Positions 35,427-45,708 of a DNA stretch of 64,000 nucleotides are shown piece after piece. Position 1 is the first letter of the stretch. Each line of letters opens with the position of its first letter. The DNA is taken from positions 397,143-461,142 of the forward strand of contig NZ_JABXWT010000002.1 of assembly GCF_013377785.1 (NCBI RefSeq). Direction: 5' to 3'. A model generated the notes under the pieces. That model was given only the letters and a program-made list of their open reading frames with translations, had not been told where the DNA came from and searched no databases. The position numbers and the translations under genes were made by a program. Source of the DNA: Ruegeria haliotis. GTDB lineage: Bacteria > Pseudomonadota > Alphaproteobacteria > Rhodobacterales > Rhodobacteraceae.

Positions 35427-35447
35427 CAATTTGATTATTTCAACAGA

Positions 35448-37802
35448 TCAGTTCGGTATCAGGTCCGGCACGATGGTCACGATCGCGGGGAAGAACCACA
35501 GGATCGCGATACCCACGACCTGAATGATCACGAATGGAATAATCCCACGATAGATATGCCCCGTCGTGACCTCTTTCGGCGCCACACCTCGCAGATAGAA
35601 CAGCGCAAAACCGAACGGTGGTGTCAGGAACGATGTCTGCAGGTTCACTGCGACCATGATCGTCACCCATTTCGGATCGAACGATCCGCCATAGATCACC
35701 GGCCCGACAATGGGGATCACGATGTAGATGATCTCAAGAAAATCCAGAACAAAGCCTAGGAAGAACAGCACCAGCATCACGATCAGGAAGACCGTAAACT
35801 CGTTGTCGAAACTCTTGAGGAACTGCTGGATATAGTGCTCACCCCCGAACGAGATCACCACGAGGTTCAGCAGTTGAGAACCGATCAGGATGGTGAACAC
35901 CATTGACGTCACCTTGGCCGTCTCACGGACTACGGGCGTCAGAACCCCGCTGGTAAACAGAACCCAGCAGCCAAAGATTAGCCCGAACAACGCGTACAGG
36001 TAGGCCGAGTACGCGATAGCGAAGGCGATCCAGCTTTCGACACTCACGTTACCCTGATTGATGCGCAAGTCGAAGTTCACCCCCATCAGCAGAGCGATGA
36101 TTACGGCAAACGTCGACCAGATGATCACCTTGCCTGACCGGCCCTGATCCTGCAGCTTGCGATAGGCCGCCAGCATGATCGCACCACCTGCACCCAGCGC
36201 CGCCGCCGGTGTCGGGTTGGTGATGCCCCCCAGAATTGACCCCAAAACCGCGATGATCAGAACCAGCGGTGGAAACACCACCCGGATCAGATCATTGGTG
36301 GCACAGCGCGCCGCGGCTTCTTTGCAACCGTAAATCGCCAGGGCAAACGGTAAAGCCAGCAACAGGAAAGTCACCCCTGATGACGTCGTTGGCGCGACCA
36401 ATAGCACATCGACCAGCAACATCAGCAGCAGGCCGATCCCACCCAGGATCAACGGCTGTGGCGACCGCGACGGGGCGATGCCCCGCCCCATAACCAGCGT
36501 CAGCCCCAATAGCACGACGATGACGGCAACACCGGTTCCGATCGGAGCGGTGGCCGCGATCTTGGCGTCGCGTGCGGCGACCAGTTCGTCCTCGGTCAGG
36601 CGGTGCGCCTGAGACACTCCTCCGGCGGCATTAATCTCGTCCTGCTCGGTCACGGCCTGATCCCAGGCCGACTGACCATGCAGCTCGATCATTGCCGCCT
36701 GGCACTCTGCCGAAACATTGGTACGCAAGGACGCGCCCTGCCCGACATCCGAGAACCCCGAAACGGTGATATTCTGACTGCCAATCACGCCGACACTGCC
36801 CAACATGGCCGCGCCAACAATCAGGGCGACAGGTGCACCCAGTAGCCAAGTCAAACCTTCAGAGCGCGTAATAGGCTCACCACTACCACCTGACATCGCA
36901 ACAGCAGGCGCTTTCTCCGGGTTCAGCAGCGCATACCCAAAGGCATAAAGCGCATACAGCAACGCCAGCATGATCCCCGGCAGCAAGGCCGCCTGAAACA
37001 GCGTTCCGACTGAAACAACCGCAGGTTCACCCAGATAGGTCAACGCATCGGTACAGCCAGCGTCAACCGCGCGGGTCTCTTGCGCGGTCGAATAGAGATC
37101 GCCCGCCAGCGTACCAAGCAGAACGATCACGATAGACGGCGGGATGATCTGACCAAGCGTACCCGACGCTGCGATGACACCAGTAGCCAGTTCCGGCGAA
37201 TAGTTGTTGCGCAGCATGGTCGGCAGAGCCAGCAGGCCCATCGTCACCACGGTCGCACCAACGATGCCGGTCGAAGCCGCCAAAAACGCGCCGACAACCA
37301 CGATCGACACTGCCAGACCGCCCGGCAGCGGGCCAAAGACTCGCGCCATGGTGGTCAGCAGATCATTGGCGATCTTTGAGCGTTCCAGCGTGATGCCCAT
37401 CAGAACGAACATCAAAACCGCCAACAGCGTTTCGATGGACTGCCCGGCCAGAACACGCTCGTTCATGCGGTTGACGATGAACGAAACGTTGCGGTCCAGT
37501 GCGGTTTCCCAGCCTGACGGGAAGACCGGCGTACCGAACCTTGGCAGATCCGGGTATCGGAACACGGATATCGCGTCCGGCTTGACCCCGGTGGCGACCA
37601 GATCCCGATACATTTGCGACCCGGTATCAATTGCCTGATGTACCAGCAGCCCGGCGCTGTCCAGCGCGGCGATGATCCCGAATGAGATGATCCCGGCCCC
37701 ACCGATGGCGAAGGCCACCGGGAAACCGGACAGGATGCCTCCGAAAAGGCAGAAGAAAACGATAATGAGGCCTATCTCAACGCCATCAAGTCCGAATAAC
37801 AT
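35448..37802 (-). CDS. TRAP transporter large permease (DctM), expanded
   Basis: A 784-residue DctM-family permease with many membrane helices, against roughly 430 in usual DctM. The N-terminal half has the DctM core (GVEIGLIIVFFCLFGGILSG, MFVLMGITLERSKIANDLL, GLLALPTMLRNNYSPELATGVIAASGTLGQIIPPS). A long extra part of about residues 310-560 has more helices and a soluble segment around SECQAAMIELHGQSAWDQAV. The final part resumes the core (PPFGFALFYLRGVAPKEVT). It is the ion-coupled import subunit. Confidence 0.9.
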   Translation of the reverse strand: MLFGLDGVEIGLIIVFFCLFGGILSGFPVAFAIGGAGIISFGIIAALDSAGLLVHQAIDTGSQMYRDLVATGVKPDAISVFRYPDLPRFGTPVFPSGWETALDRNVSFIVNRMNERVLAGQSIETLLAVLMFVLMGITLERSKIANDLLTTMARVFGPLPGGLAVSIVVVGAFLAASTGIVGATVVTMGLLALPTMLRNNYSPELATGVIAASGTLGQIIPPSIVIVLLGTLAGDLYSTAQETRAVDAGCTDALTYLGEPAVVSVGTLFQAALLPGIMLALLYALYAFGYALLNPEKAPAVAMSGGSGEPITRSEGLTWLLGAPVALIVGAAMLGSVGVIGSQNITVSGFSDVGQGASLRTNVSAECQAAMIELHGQSAWDQAVTEQDEINAAGGVSQAHRLTEDELVAARDAKIAATAPIGTGVAVIVVLLGLTLVMGRGIAPSRSPQPLILGGIGLLLMLLVDVLLVAPTTSSGVTFLLLALPFALAIYGCKEAAARCATNDLIRVVFPPLVLIIAVLGSILGGITNPTPAAALGAGGAIMLAAYRKLQDQGRSGKVIIWSTFAVIIALLMGVNFDLRINQGNVSVESWIAFAIAYSAYLYALFGLIFGCWVLFTSGVLTPVVRETAKVTSMVFTILIGSQLLNLVVISFGGEHYIQQFLKSFDNEFTVFLIVMLVLFFLGFVLDFLEIIYIVIPIVGPVIYGGSFDPKWVTIMVAVNLQTSFLTPPFGFALFYLRGVAPKEVTTGHIYRGIIPFVIIQVVGIAILWFFPAIVTIVPDLIPN

Positions 37803-37819
37803 TGTCTGGGTCTCCGTCC

Positions 37820-38746
37820 CTAATGTGCGCCTTCGTAGGCTTCTTCACCCTCGCCAAGGCTGTCCTTGTCGAGGTACTTTCCAACGCTTTCCGGCCCTTC
37901 CACGTATTCCAGATACGAACGGTACAGGAACGCGATTGCGTGCAGGAACACCATGGCGGCGAACGCCACCAGCAGTATCTTGAACAGGAAGTAGCCATTG
38001 AAGCCGTTGGGACTGAAACCGATGGTTTCGACATTCCAGCGCAATGCGCGGGACTTCATCACCAGCCGATCCAGCGTGTCACTGGCCGAGGGTTTCGGCA
38101 CGATCAGGTGTCGCCACATGAAGTACCAACCATACATCCAGGTCAGAACCGCCATGGGCATCATAAATAAAATCGCGCCCAACATGTCCACGACGCGTTT
38201 GGCCCGGTGGCTGATACCGGCATAGATCAGGTCCACCCGGACATGCCCGCCCTGCACAAATGTGTAAGTACAGCACAGGCAGACTACCATAGCGTTGTAG
38301 AGCTTCAGCTCTTCAGCAAACCAACTGATATCCATCTGAAACGGAATACCCAGACCAAAGGCCATGTCAGGTCGGGTAAAAACCCGTTGCATGAAAACGA
38401 TGACGATCTGCTGAATTACCATCAACAGACCCGCCCAGGCAAAGAAGCGGCCAGTGGTATTGGCAAAGCCTTCAAGACCCCGCACCATGCCCCACATAAA
38501 GCCGCGGAAATACAACCCGATGGCCGTCAGAACCAAAACCAGTGCAAAGATTACAAAGAAGAACTCGACCGATCCGCCATAGTAGACAAAGCGCATGATC
38601 GCCTCTTTGTCCGACCAGTTCAGCCAGAGCTGCGGATGCGTGATGGCGTATCCGAAATTATAGAAGGCTTCGGCAATGTTCTGAACGAACCAGATCAGTC
38701 CGTTCCACAGGGCGCCGAAAAACGAGATGCCGTTATCGTCCTGCAT
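37820..38746 (-). CDS. TRAP transporter small permease (DctQ)
   Basis: A 308-residue membrane protein with four main helices, longer than typical DctQ (about 160-200). Its core is GRFFAWAGLLMVIQQIVIVFMQRVF, FAEELKLYNAMVVCLCCTYTF, GGHVRVDLIYAGIS and VDMLGAILFMMPMAVLTWMYG. HVRVD is the DctQ hallmark. It is 17 nt before the large permease gene. The extra N-terminal part (WFVQNIAEAFYNFGYAITHP) and C-terminal extension go with the expanded permease. Confidence 0.9.
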   Translation of the reverse strand: MQDDNGISFFGALWNGLIWFVQNIAEAFYNFGYAITHPQLWLNWSDKEAIMRFVYYGGSVEFFFVIFALVLVLTAIGLYFRGFMWGMVRGLEGFANTTGRFFAWAGLLMVIQQIVIVFMQRVFTRPDMAFGLGIPFQMDISWFAEELKLYNAMVVCLCCTYTFVQGGHVRVDLIYAGISHRAKRVVDMLGAILFMMPMAVLTWMYGWYFMWRHLIVPKPSASDTLDRLVMKSRALRWNVETIGFSPNGFNGYFLFKILLVAFAAMVFLHAIAFLYRSYLEYVEGPESVGKYLDKDSLGEGEEAYEGAH

Positions 38747-38822
38747 GTTGTCCCCAGGTCACGTCAGTTGCACTGCTATGATTATAGCGGATTTGTCCAA
38801 ACCGCGTATATGCAACAAGAAA

Positions 38823-38848
38823 GGTTTCCCCGCAGGTGCGGGGAAACC
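38823..38848 (-). terminator. Intercistronic hairpin between dctP- and dctQ-type genes
   Basis: GGTTTCCCCGCA and TGCGGGGAAACC form a 12-bp perfect stem with a 2-nt loop, followed on the minus strand by TTTCTTG. It lies about 20 nt after the substrate-binding gene. A partial terminator or mRNA stabiliser here would make the binding protein more abundant than the permease, as known for other TRAP and ABC operons. Confidence 0.75.
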
Positions 38849-38869
38849 GTTTGGTCGAAGACTTGGCAG

Positions 38870-39952
38870 TTAGCCGCGAACGCGGTTGCGCTGAGCAGTG
38901 TAGACACCCGACGACAGATCCAGCCATCCTGCTGACGACGCCGAGGACGCCATTGCGCTGTCGTGGATCTTTTTAAACAGCTCATCGCCCATGTTTTCGT
39001 CCAGAACTTCTTGGCTGGCCTGACCGAAGGCATCCCAAACACTGTCCGGGAATTCCATGACCTTGACGCCACCAGACTGCAGACGCTGCAGTGCCGCGCC
39101 GTTGTTGGCCAGGAATTGCGCCAGGTTCCACTGGTGCGCTTCGGCCGCTGCGATCTCGATGATCTTCTGTTGACCCGGTGTCAGGCTGTCGAACACATCG
39201 CGGTTGGTTGCCAGCGACAGACCCGCATTCGGCTCATGGAAACCAGCGGTATAGTAGACTTTGGTGATTTCCTGGAAACCGGCCTTTTCATCCGCCCACG
39301 GACCAATCCACTCGGTTCCGTCAATCGCACCCGACGACAGTGCCTGATACACTTCCGAACCCGGAATATTCTGTACGGAAGCGCCCAGTTTACCCAAGGC
39401 TTTGCCGCCCAGACCGGGCATACGGAACTTCAGACCGTTGAAGTCTTCTGGGCTGTTGATCTCTTTCGAGTACCAGCCACCCGCCTGCGCACCGGTGTTG
39501 CCGGCCAAGAATGATTTCAGGCCGAAGATTTCGCCCAGCTCGTCATGCAGCTCCATGCCGCCATCCTGGTAGTACCAGTTGACCATTTCCTGCGCGGTCA
39601 TGCCGAACGGAACAGCCGTGAAGAAGGCGTAACCCGGGTGCTGACCCACGAAATAATAGTCCGCCGCGTGGTACATGTCGGCCTGGCCCGACGACACCGC
39701 ATCAAACACTTCGAACGCGCCAACCAACTCGCCCGCCGCTTTGATCTCGACATTCAGGCTGCCGTCCGACATCGCGTTGATGCTGTCGGCACAACGCTGT
39801 GCACTGTCAAACACGCCCGCAAGGCCGCGGCCCCACGAGGTGACCATGGTCAGTGTGCGCTGACCCTGTGCATAGGCCGGAGCCGCCAAAGCGGTGGCCG
39901 CAGCAGCCGAGCCGCCCAGCGCGGATTTTTTCAAAAATGAACGACGATCCAT
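38870..39952 (-). CDS. TRAP transporter substrate-binding protein (DctP)
   Basis: A 360-residue periplasmic binding protein with a twin-arginine signal MDRRSFLKKSALGG and a cleavage site near APAYAQ. The mature part has TMVTSWGRGLAGVFDSAQRC, SSGQADMYHAADYYF, GLKFRMPGLGGKALGKLGA and SGAIDGTEWIGPW, typical of the DctP subgroup near TakP (keto or hydroxy acids). ATG 39952 has GGGGAGGA upstream. Substrate cannot be fixed. Genes encoding both permeases follow. Confidence 0.9.
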   Translation of the reverse strand: MDRRSFLKKSALGGSAAAATALAAPAYAQGQRTLTMVTSWGRGLAGVFDSAQRCADSINAMSDGSLNVEIKAAGELVGAFEVFDAVSSGQADMYHAADYYFVGQHPGYAFFTAVPFGMTAQEMVNWYYQDGGMELHDELGEIFGLKSFLAGNTGAQAGGWYSKEINSPEDFNGLKFRMPGLGGKALGKLGASVQNIPGSEVYQALSSGAIDGTEWIGPWADEKAGFQEITKVYYTAGFHEPNAGLSLATNRDVFDSLTPGQQKIIEIAAAEAHQWNLAQFLANNGAALQRLQSGGVKVMEFPDSVWDAFGQASQEVLDENMGDELFKKIHDSAMASSASSAGWLDLSSGVYTAQRNRVRG

Positions 39953-39980
39953 ATGAGTGTTCCTCCCCTTCATAGTCCTT

Positions 39981-39999
39981 GTCCGGAATACATCCGGAC
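39981..39999. promoter_or_regulatory. Operator-like inverted repeat GTCCGGA-N5-TCCGGAC
   Basis: Perfect 7-bp arms with a 5-nt spacer lie 29-47 nt upstream of the dctP start, in the region shared with the divergent histidine kinase gene. It is a candidate binding site for the response regulator encoded nearby, inferred from symmetry and position. Confidence 0.45.
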
Positions 40000-40199
40000 C
40001 TGTCGCATTCAGTGCGCGTCAGCCTAATGAGAGAGAGATGAAAGGGAATACCTATTACTGCGTAGAGCCACAGATTTCTGACCGGTTTATGCCAAAAACA
40101 CGGGCAAAGTCCCGGTCCAGACCGAGATTTACGGGCATCTGTAGCGCCATACGTCCAATCTTTTTGCATTTTCGCCGCCGCTTGCGTATCGATTCGACC

Positions 40200-41633
40200 A
40201 TGCAAAGATTCCGAAATCTGGTCTCGCTGACCTATGCGCAGAAATTGTCCCTTGTGGCGGCGATCCCTCTGGTCGTCGCTGTTGCCGCAATTGCCGTGCT
40301 GGTCGCGTACGAGGCCCGCGCAACAGCCGAGCGCGAGATTCAGGCGCTGGAACGCAGGTTGATCGAGGCAAAAAAAGAGGAATTGCGAAACTACGTGACC
40401 CAGGCCCGCAATGGGTTTGCTTATATCTATGGCCGGGCCGAGCCGGATGACGACATCGCAAAGAACCTCGTCTCGCAAATTCTGTCGGCGATGATCTATG
40501 GACAGGACGGGTTCTTTTTTGTCTACGACTACGACGGCACCAATCTGGTCAGCCCGCGACAGACGCAGTTCATCAATCGCAACTGGGAAGGCCTGACCGA
40601 CAGTAATGGAACTCCGATCGTGGACGAGTTCATTCGTCTGGCGCGACAAGGCGCTGGCTGGCACAGCTTCATGTGGCAAAAGCCCACGACCGGGCAAGAG
40701 GCACAGATGATCGCCTATGTCGTCGGCCTGCAGGACTGGCGCTGGGTGGTGGGCACCGGCGTTTTCATCGACGATATCGTTGCCACCGTTGCCATTGCCC
40801 GGGCCGAGGTTGAGGCGCGTGTGCAGCGCACATTCATGTATATCGGTGCCATTGTCGTGTTGGCTGTGCTGATCGTTTTCGCCTCGGGCATGATGCTGAA
40901 CATCCGCGAAAGGCGGCTGGCGGATGCCAAGCTCAAGGAACTGACCCAGCGGGTGTTCGACGCGCAGGAGGAAGAGCGCGGACGAGTGGCCCGTGAGCTG
41001 CATGATGGGATCAGCCAGATTCTGGTGGGCGTGCGCTATGCGCTCGACAATGCCCGCCGCCGCCTTTCACGTGGCGATGACGCAGGCGCCAGGGCACCGC
41101 TCGACAAGGGCGTTGATCACTTGGGCACGGCCATCACCGAGGTTCGCCGCATCAGTCGCGATCTGCGCCCCGGTGTGCTGGACGATCTGGGTCTTGGCCC
41201 TGCACTGCGGGCGCTGACCGATGATTTCCGGGACCGCACCGGGATCGAGACCGAGTTTTCAACCGTCGTGTTCCGCAACCGGCTGGATCAGGACGCTAAG
41301 ATTGCGCTGTATCGCATCGCGCAAGAGGCTCTGACAAATATCGAGCGCCACGCGGATGCAACACGTGTTACCATTGATCTGCGCGGCCACAAGAAGGGCG
41401 CGACCATGCGCATCACCGACAATGGTCGCGGATTGCGCCGTGAACCCGGTATGCACAGTACTGGAATTGGTCTGCGCAATATGCAGGAACGCATCGAACA
41501 GCTTGACGGATCGTTACGTATTCTGTCATCACGCGGACCGCGTGGTGGCACGGTGATCGAAGTCAGCCTGCCGTTGAGCCATCTGTTGCCGCCGCAAGAA
41601 GACGCAACACCAAACCGAAAGGCCGGAACATGA
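40200..41633 (+). CDS. Cache-domain sensor histidine kinase (NarL/FixJ-partner type)
   Basis: A 477-residue membrane kinase with a first helix at about 13-36, a periplasmic Cache-type sensor (residues about 37-205, YIYGRAEPDDDI and FFFVYDYDGTNL), and a second helix near 212-232. The HisKA_3 domain has ARELHDGISQILVGVR with phospho-acceptor His268, and the HATPase is seen in EALTNIERHADATRV and GIGLRNMQERI. The start could also be 40038 (GAGAGAG before an ATG), which adds 54 basic residues. It is coupled to the regulator gene downstream (ATGA). Confidence 0.87.
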   Translation: MQRFRNLVSLTYAQKLSLVAAIPLVVAVAAIAVLVAYEARATAEREIQALERRLIEAKKEELRNYVTQARNGFAYIYGRAEPDDDIAKNLVSQILSAMIYGQDGFFFVYDYDGTNLVSPRQTQFINRNWEGLTDSNGTPIVDEFIRLARQGAGWHSFMWQKPTTGQEAQMIAYVVGLQDWRWVVGTGVFIDDIVATVAIARAEVEARVQRTFMYIGAIVVLAVLIVFASGMMLNIRERRLADAKLKELTQRVFDAQEEERGRVARELHDGISQILVGVRYALDNARRRLSRGDDAGARAPLDKGVDHLGTAITEVRRISRDLRPGVLDDLGLGPALRALTDDFRDRTGIETEFSTVVFRNRLDQDAKIALYRIAQEALTNIERHADATRVTIDLRGHKKGATMRITDNGRGLRREPGMHSTGIGLRNMQERIEQLDGSLRILSSRGPRGGTVIEVSLPLSHLLPPQEDATPNRKAGT

Positions 41634-42277
41634 GTATTGAGATGATCCGTGTCCTCATTGTCGACGATCATCCGATGGTGGCCGAAGGCATCCAGTCCAT
41701 CCTTGAAAGCTATAACGATATCGAAGTGGTCGGCACACTGGGCAGTGGGCAGGCTGCGGTAGATCAGGCCACGCAGCTGGCCCCGGATGTCATCCTGATG
41801 GACCTGAACATGCCCGGCCTCAGCGGTCTCAGCGCCACCGAGATCATACTCGAACGCCTACCCGAAACCCGCATCCTGATCCTGTCGATGCATGATAGCC
41901 CGGAATATATCTCCACCGCGCTCAGCCACGGTGCCAAAGGGTATGTTCTGAAGGATGTCCCAACGGATGAGATCAGGCAGGCGATCGACGCGGTGATGCG
42001 GGATGAGCGATATTTGTGCACCGGGGCAAGCGGCTCACTGGAACCTAAAGGCGGCAGCGCGCGCGAGGCGCTTACAGGCCGTGAACAGACGATCCTGCTG
42101 GAACTGGCGCAGGGCAAATCCAACAAACAGGTGGCGCTGGCGCTGGATATATCCGTGCGAACGGTCGAGACTCACCGCAAGAATATCAAGCGCAAGCTGG
42201 GAATATCCTCCACAGCCGGGCTGACCCGCTATGCGTTGGAACATGGTGTGCTTCAGGGAACCGGCGTCGGGTTCTAA
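41630..42277 (+). CDS. LuxR-type response regulator
   Basis: A 215-residue NarL/FixJ-type regulator. The receiver has VDDHP at 11-15, phospho-acceptor Asp58 in ILMDLNMPG and KGYVLKDVP. The C-terminal LuxR helix-turn-helix has LTGREQTILLELAQGKSNKQ and VRTVETHRKNIKRKLG. It shares ATGA with the kinase gene. The pair is divergent from the TRAP operon, so control of substrate uptake by a Cache-sensed ligand is a reasonable inference. Confidence 0.9.
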   Translation: MSIEMIRVLIVDDHPMVAEGIQSILESYNDIEVVGTLGSGQAAVDQATQLAPDVILMDLNMPGLSGLSATEIILERLPETRILILSMHDSPEYISTALSHGAKGYVLKDVPTDEIRQAIDAVMRDERYLCTGASGSLEPKGGSAREALTGREQTILLELAQGKSNKQVALALDISVRTVETHRKNIKRKLGISSTAGLTRYALEHGVLQGTGVGF

Positions 42278-42549
42278 AGCTTGGAGCGCAGTTTCTCCAA
42301 CGTACCCTTGTTCAGACAATACTCGGGCGTCTCGCTGACCGGCCCTTTGTATTCGGACAACCAGACTTCGCAGGCTTCCACAAGCGCGCAATTGCTGCAG
42401 CGTGTGACCATTTCCGAAAAAGACGCCAGCGCTTCGGGGTCGCGCATGATCTTTTCGGTCAGGTCAACGCCGATGGTTTCGGCCATGCATTGCACAAGTT
42501 CGGAGTGACGTTCAAACGTCTCTTTTGGCAGGTTTTGCCCATCGGTCAT
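42274..42549 (-). CDS. DUF6455-like cysteine-containing protein
   Basis: A 91-residue cytoplasmic protein with a cysteine set in VTRCSNCALVEACEVWL and a last one in ETPEYCLNKGTL. The spacing CxxCxxxxxC suggests metal or Fe-S binding; it resembles DUF6455 proteins of Rhodobacteraceae. Its stop overlaps the response-regulator stop on the opposite strand. Function unknown. Confidence 0.7.
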   Translation of the reverse strand: MTDGQNLPKETFERHSELVQCMAETIGVDLTEKIMRDPEALASFSEMVTRCSNCALVEACEVWLSEYKGPVSETPEYCLNKGTLEKLRSKL

Positions 42550-42688
42550 GCCTGTTCCTCCTGTTTCGGCATAAGTCAGACGTGTCCTGACCTGTCGCGA
42601 TCAAAACCTACAGAGATCGGGAGACCGCGCCTTGATCTCGCTCAAGGCGTGGATTTCGGGGTATCTGTCGGGAGGGCTTGCCACTCAA

Positions 42689-43534
42689 TCAGTCTTGCAA
42701 GCCATCTCCGCGCACCCCTTCGCGTTCATGATGATGCGGCAGGACCCGCCCATAAAGCTGCCGGGTCCGTTCGACACCGCCACACATGCCCTCGACCTCG
42801 ACAAACGAGAATATACCGACATAGCGCTGCCTATGACCACGCACCGGGGCCACCCGATGCAGCGAATAACGCCCCTTGAATATCTGCAGATCGCCGGGTT
42901 GCAGCCCCAGCCGGCGAACCTGTGACAGGTTACCGTCCAGAACCGAGGCAACGGTTGCAAAATTTTCATCGTCAGCGCTGCGCAGGTTGGGCGCGAATTC
43001 GAACGCGCCGCCTTCTTCACCATTCTGAATGGCCAGTGTCACCGTGTAGTTGTTGGTGTCAAAATGCCAGGGAAAGCCCTGCCCTTCTTCAACCACGTTA
43101 ATGATCACATCCGCCAACGGGTCGTCATAGCGAAAGAACTTGTCTTCAGGCTCATTCAGCGCCGTGCGTACGAATGGCAAAAATCCCTCGAATTCGTAAA
43201 TCCGTCGCAACGGACCCGTTTTGGCGAAATTATCCGCCGACACAAACGCATTCGAACGGTCGTAGAACCGCCGTATCGGGTGGGTCGCGTCCAACCGGGG
43301 ATCGTCTTTGGTGAAATACGCGTTCGTGCGGTTAAAAGATCGATGCGCTTTGGACGCGACGGATTCCGCCTCCTGCACCAGCAGATCAATTCCCTGTTGA
43401 TGAGCAAAACCGGGCAACACGGCGCACCCATCCTGATCCAGCTCGCGCTGCAGATCCTCGATCATCCTGTCGTAGGCCGACGAATCCGGGCGGTCGATCG
43501 GATACCGGCCCAGATCCACTAAATCGTGTAGCAT
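42689..43534 (-). CDS. HalD/BesD-like 2-oxoglutarate/Fe(II) oxygenase with HxD motif
   Basis: A 281-residue cupin-fold oxygenase. The Fe site is His157-x-Asp159 in FPWHFDTNNYTVTL with distal His226 in YSLHRVAPVRG; Arg237 could bind 2-oxoglutarate. GEEGGAFEFAPNLR between them is typical of the HalD/BesD/ArpA group. Halogenases in this group have Gly instead of the Asp, so a hydroxylase of a free amino acid or similar molecule is more likely. GGAGG precedes the ATG. No biosynthetic cluster surrounds it. Confidence 0.78.
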   Translation of the reverse strand: MLHDLVDLGRYPIDRPDSSAYDRMIEDLQRELDQDGCAVLPGFAHQQGIDLLVQEAESVASKAHRSFNRTNAYFTKDDPRLDATHPIRRFYDRSNAFVSADNFAKTGPLRRIYEFEGFLPFVRTALNEPEDKFFRYDDPLADVIINVVEEGQGFPWHFDTNNYTVTLAIQNGEEGGAFEFAPNLRSADDENFATVASVLDGNLSQVRRLGLQPGDLQIFKGRYSLHRVAPVRGHRQRYVGIFSFVEVEGMCGGVERTRQLYGRVLPHHHEREGVRGDGLQD

Positions 43535-43814
43535 GTTCCGCCTCCTGTGTTCGCACTGTCAGGATCAGCGTGACGCAGAGAAGGCTGTCGGTCATGCCCG
43601 TTTTAGACATTGACCTGACGCTTTCAGACAAGTCGGAATGCTGCTGCGTAACCCGTTTAGAGACCGAATTTCCCGGAAATTCCCAAGGTGCGGCAATCTG
43701 CGCAATAAAATGTCGCAAAATCCACCCTGTGAGATAGAAAATTGGTGCAATTGCCTGTTGACGCCCCTTCGCCCCGCTCATAATGTCCCAACACGCACAA
43801 AGGAGCCTCTGGCA

Positions 43815-43862
43815 ATGAGAACGCTAGTCGTAATCGTAGGAACCACGCGCATGGGCCGGTAA
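43815..43862 (+). CDS. ilv operon leader peptide
   Basis: A 15-residue frame encoding MRTLVVIVGTTRMGR with AAAGGAG before the ATG. It has Leu-Val-Val-Ile-Val in a row, the regulatory residues expected for branched-chain amino-acid control, and includes the rare codons CTA and GTA. Its stop falls between the two pairing segments of the attenuator. Ribosome stalling at the Leu/Val/Ile codons would favour the antiterminator. Confidence 0.9.
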   Translation: MRTLVVIVGTTRMGR

Positions 43863-43915
43863 CGGTACACCATAACCTTACCCATGCGCCTCCGAAAATC
43901 TCGGGGGCTTTTTTT
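43847..43915 (+). promoter_or_regulatory. ilvB transcription attenuator
   Basis: GCGCATGGG (43847-43855) can pair with CCCATGCGC (43881-43889) as antiterminator. Alternatively GCCTCCGA (43888-43895) pairs with TCGGGGGC (43901-43908, one T-G pair) followed by seven T (43909-43915), a rho-independent terminator. The two hairpins share 43888-43889 and so exclude each other. The terminator is 42 nt before the ilvB start. Confidence 0.88.
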
Positions 43916-43956
43916 ATGCGAAACGCAAGACACATGTCGCGAACGGAGCAAAGCAG

Positions 43957-45707
<1,751 letters not shown>

Positions 45708-45708
<1 letters not shown>

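Noticed and set aside
43638..43862. 74-residue protein ending in the ilv leader peptide
   Set aside because: The upstream codons lack a ribosome site and conservation signs; the ATG at 43815 with AAAGGAG gives the short leader peptide.
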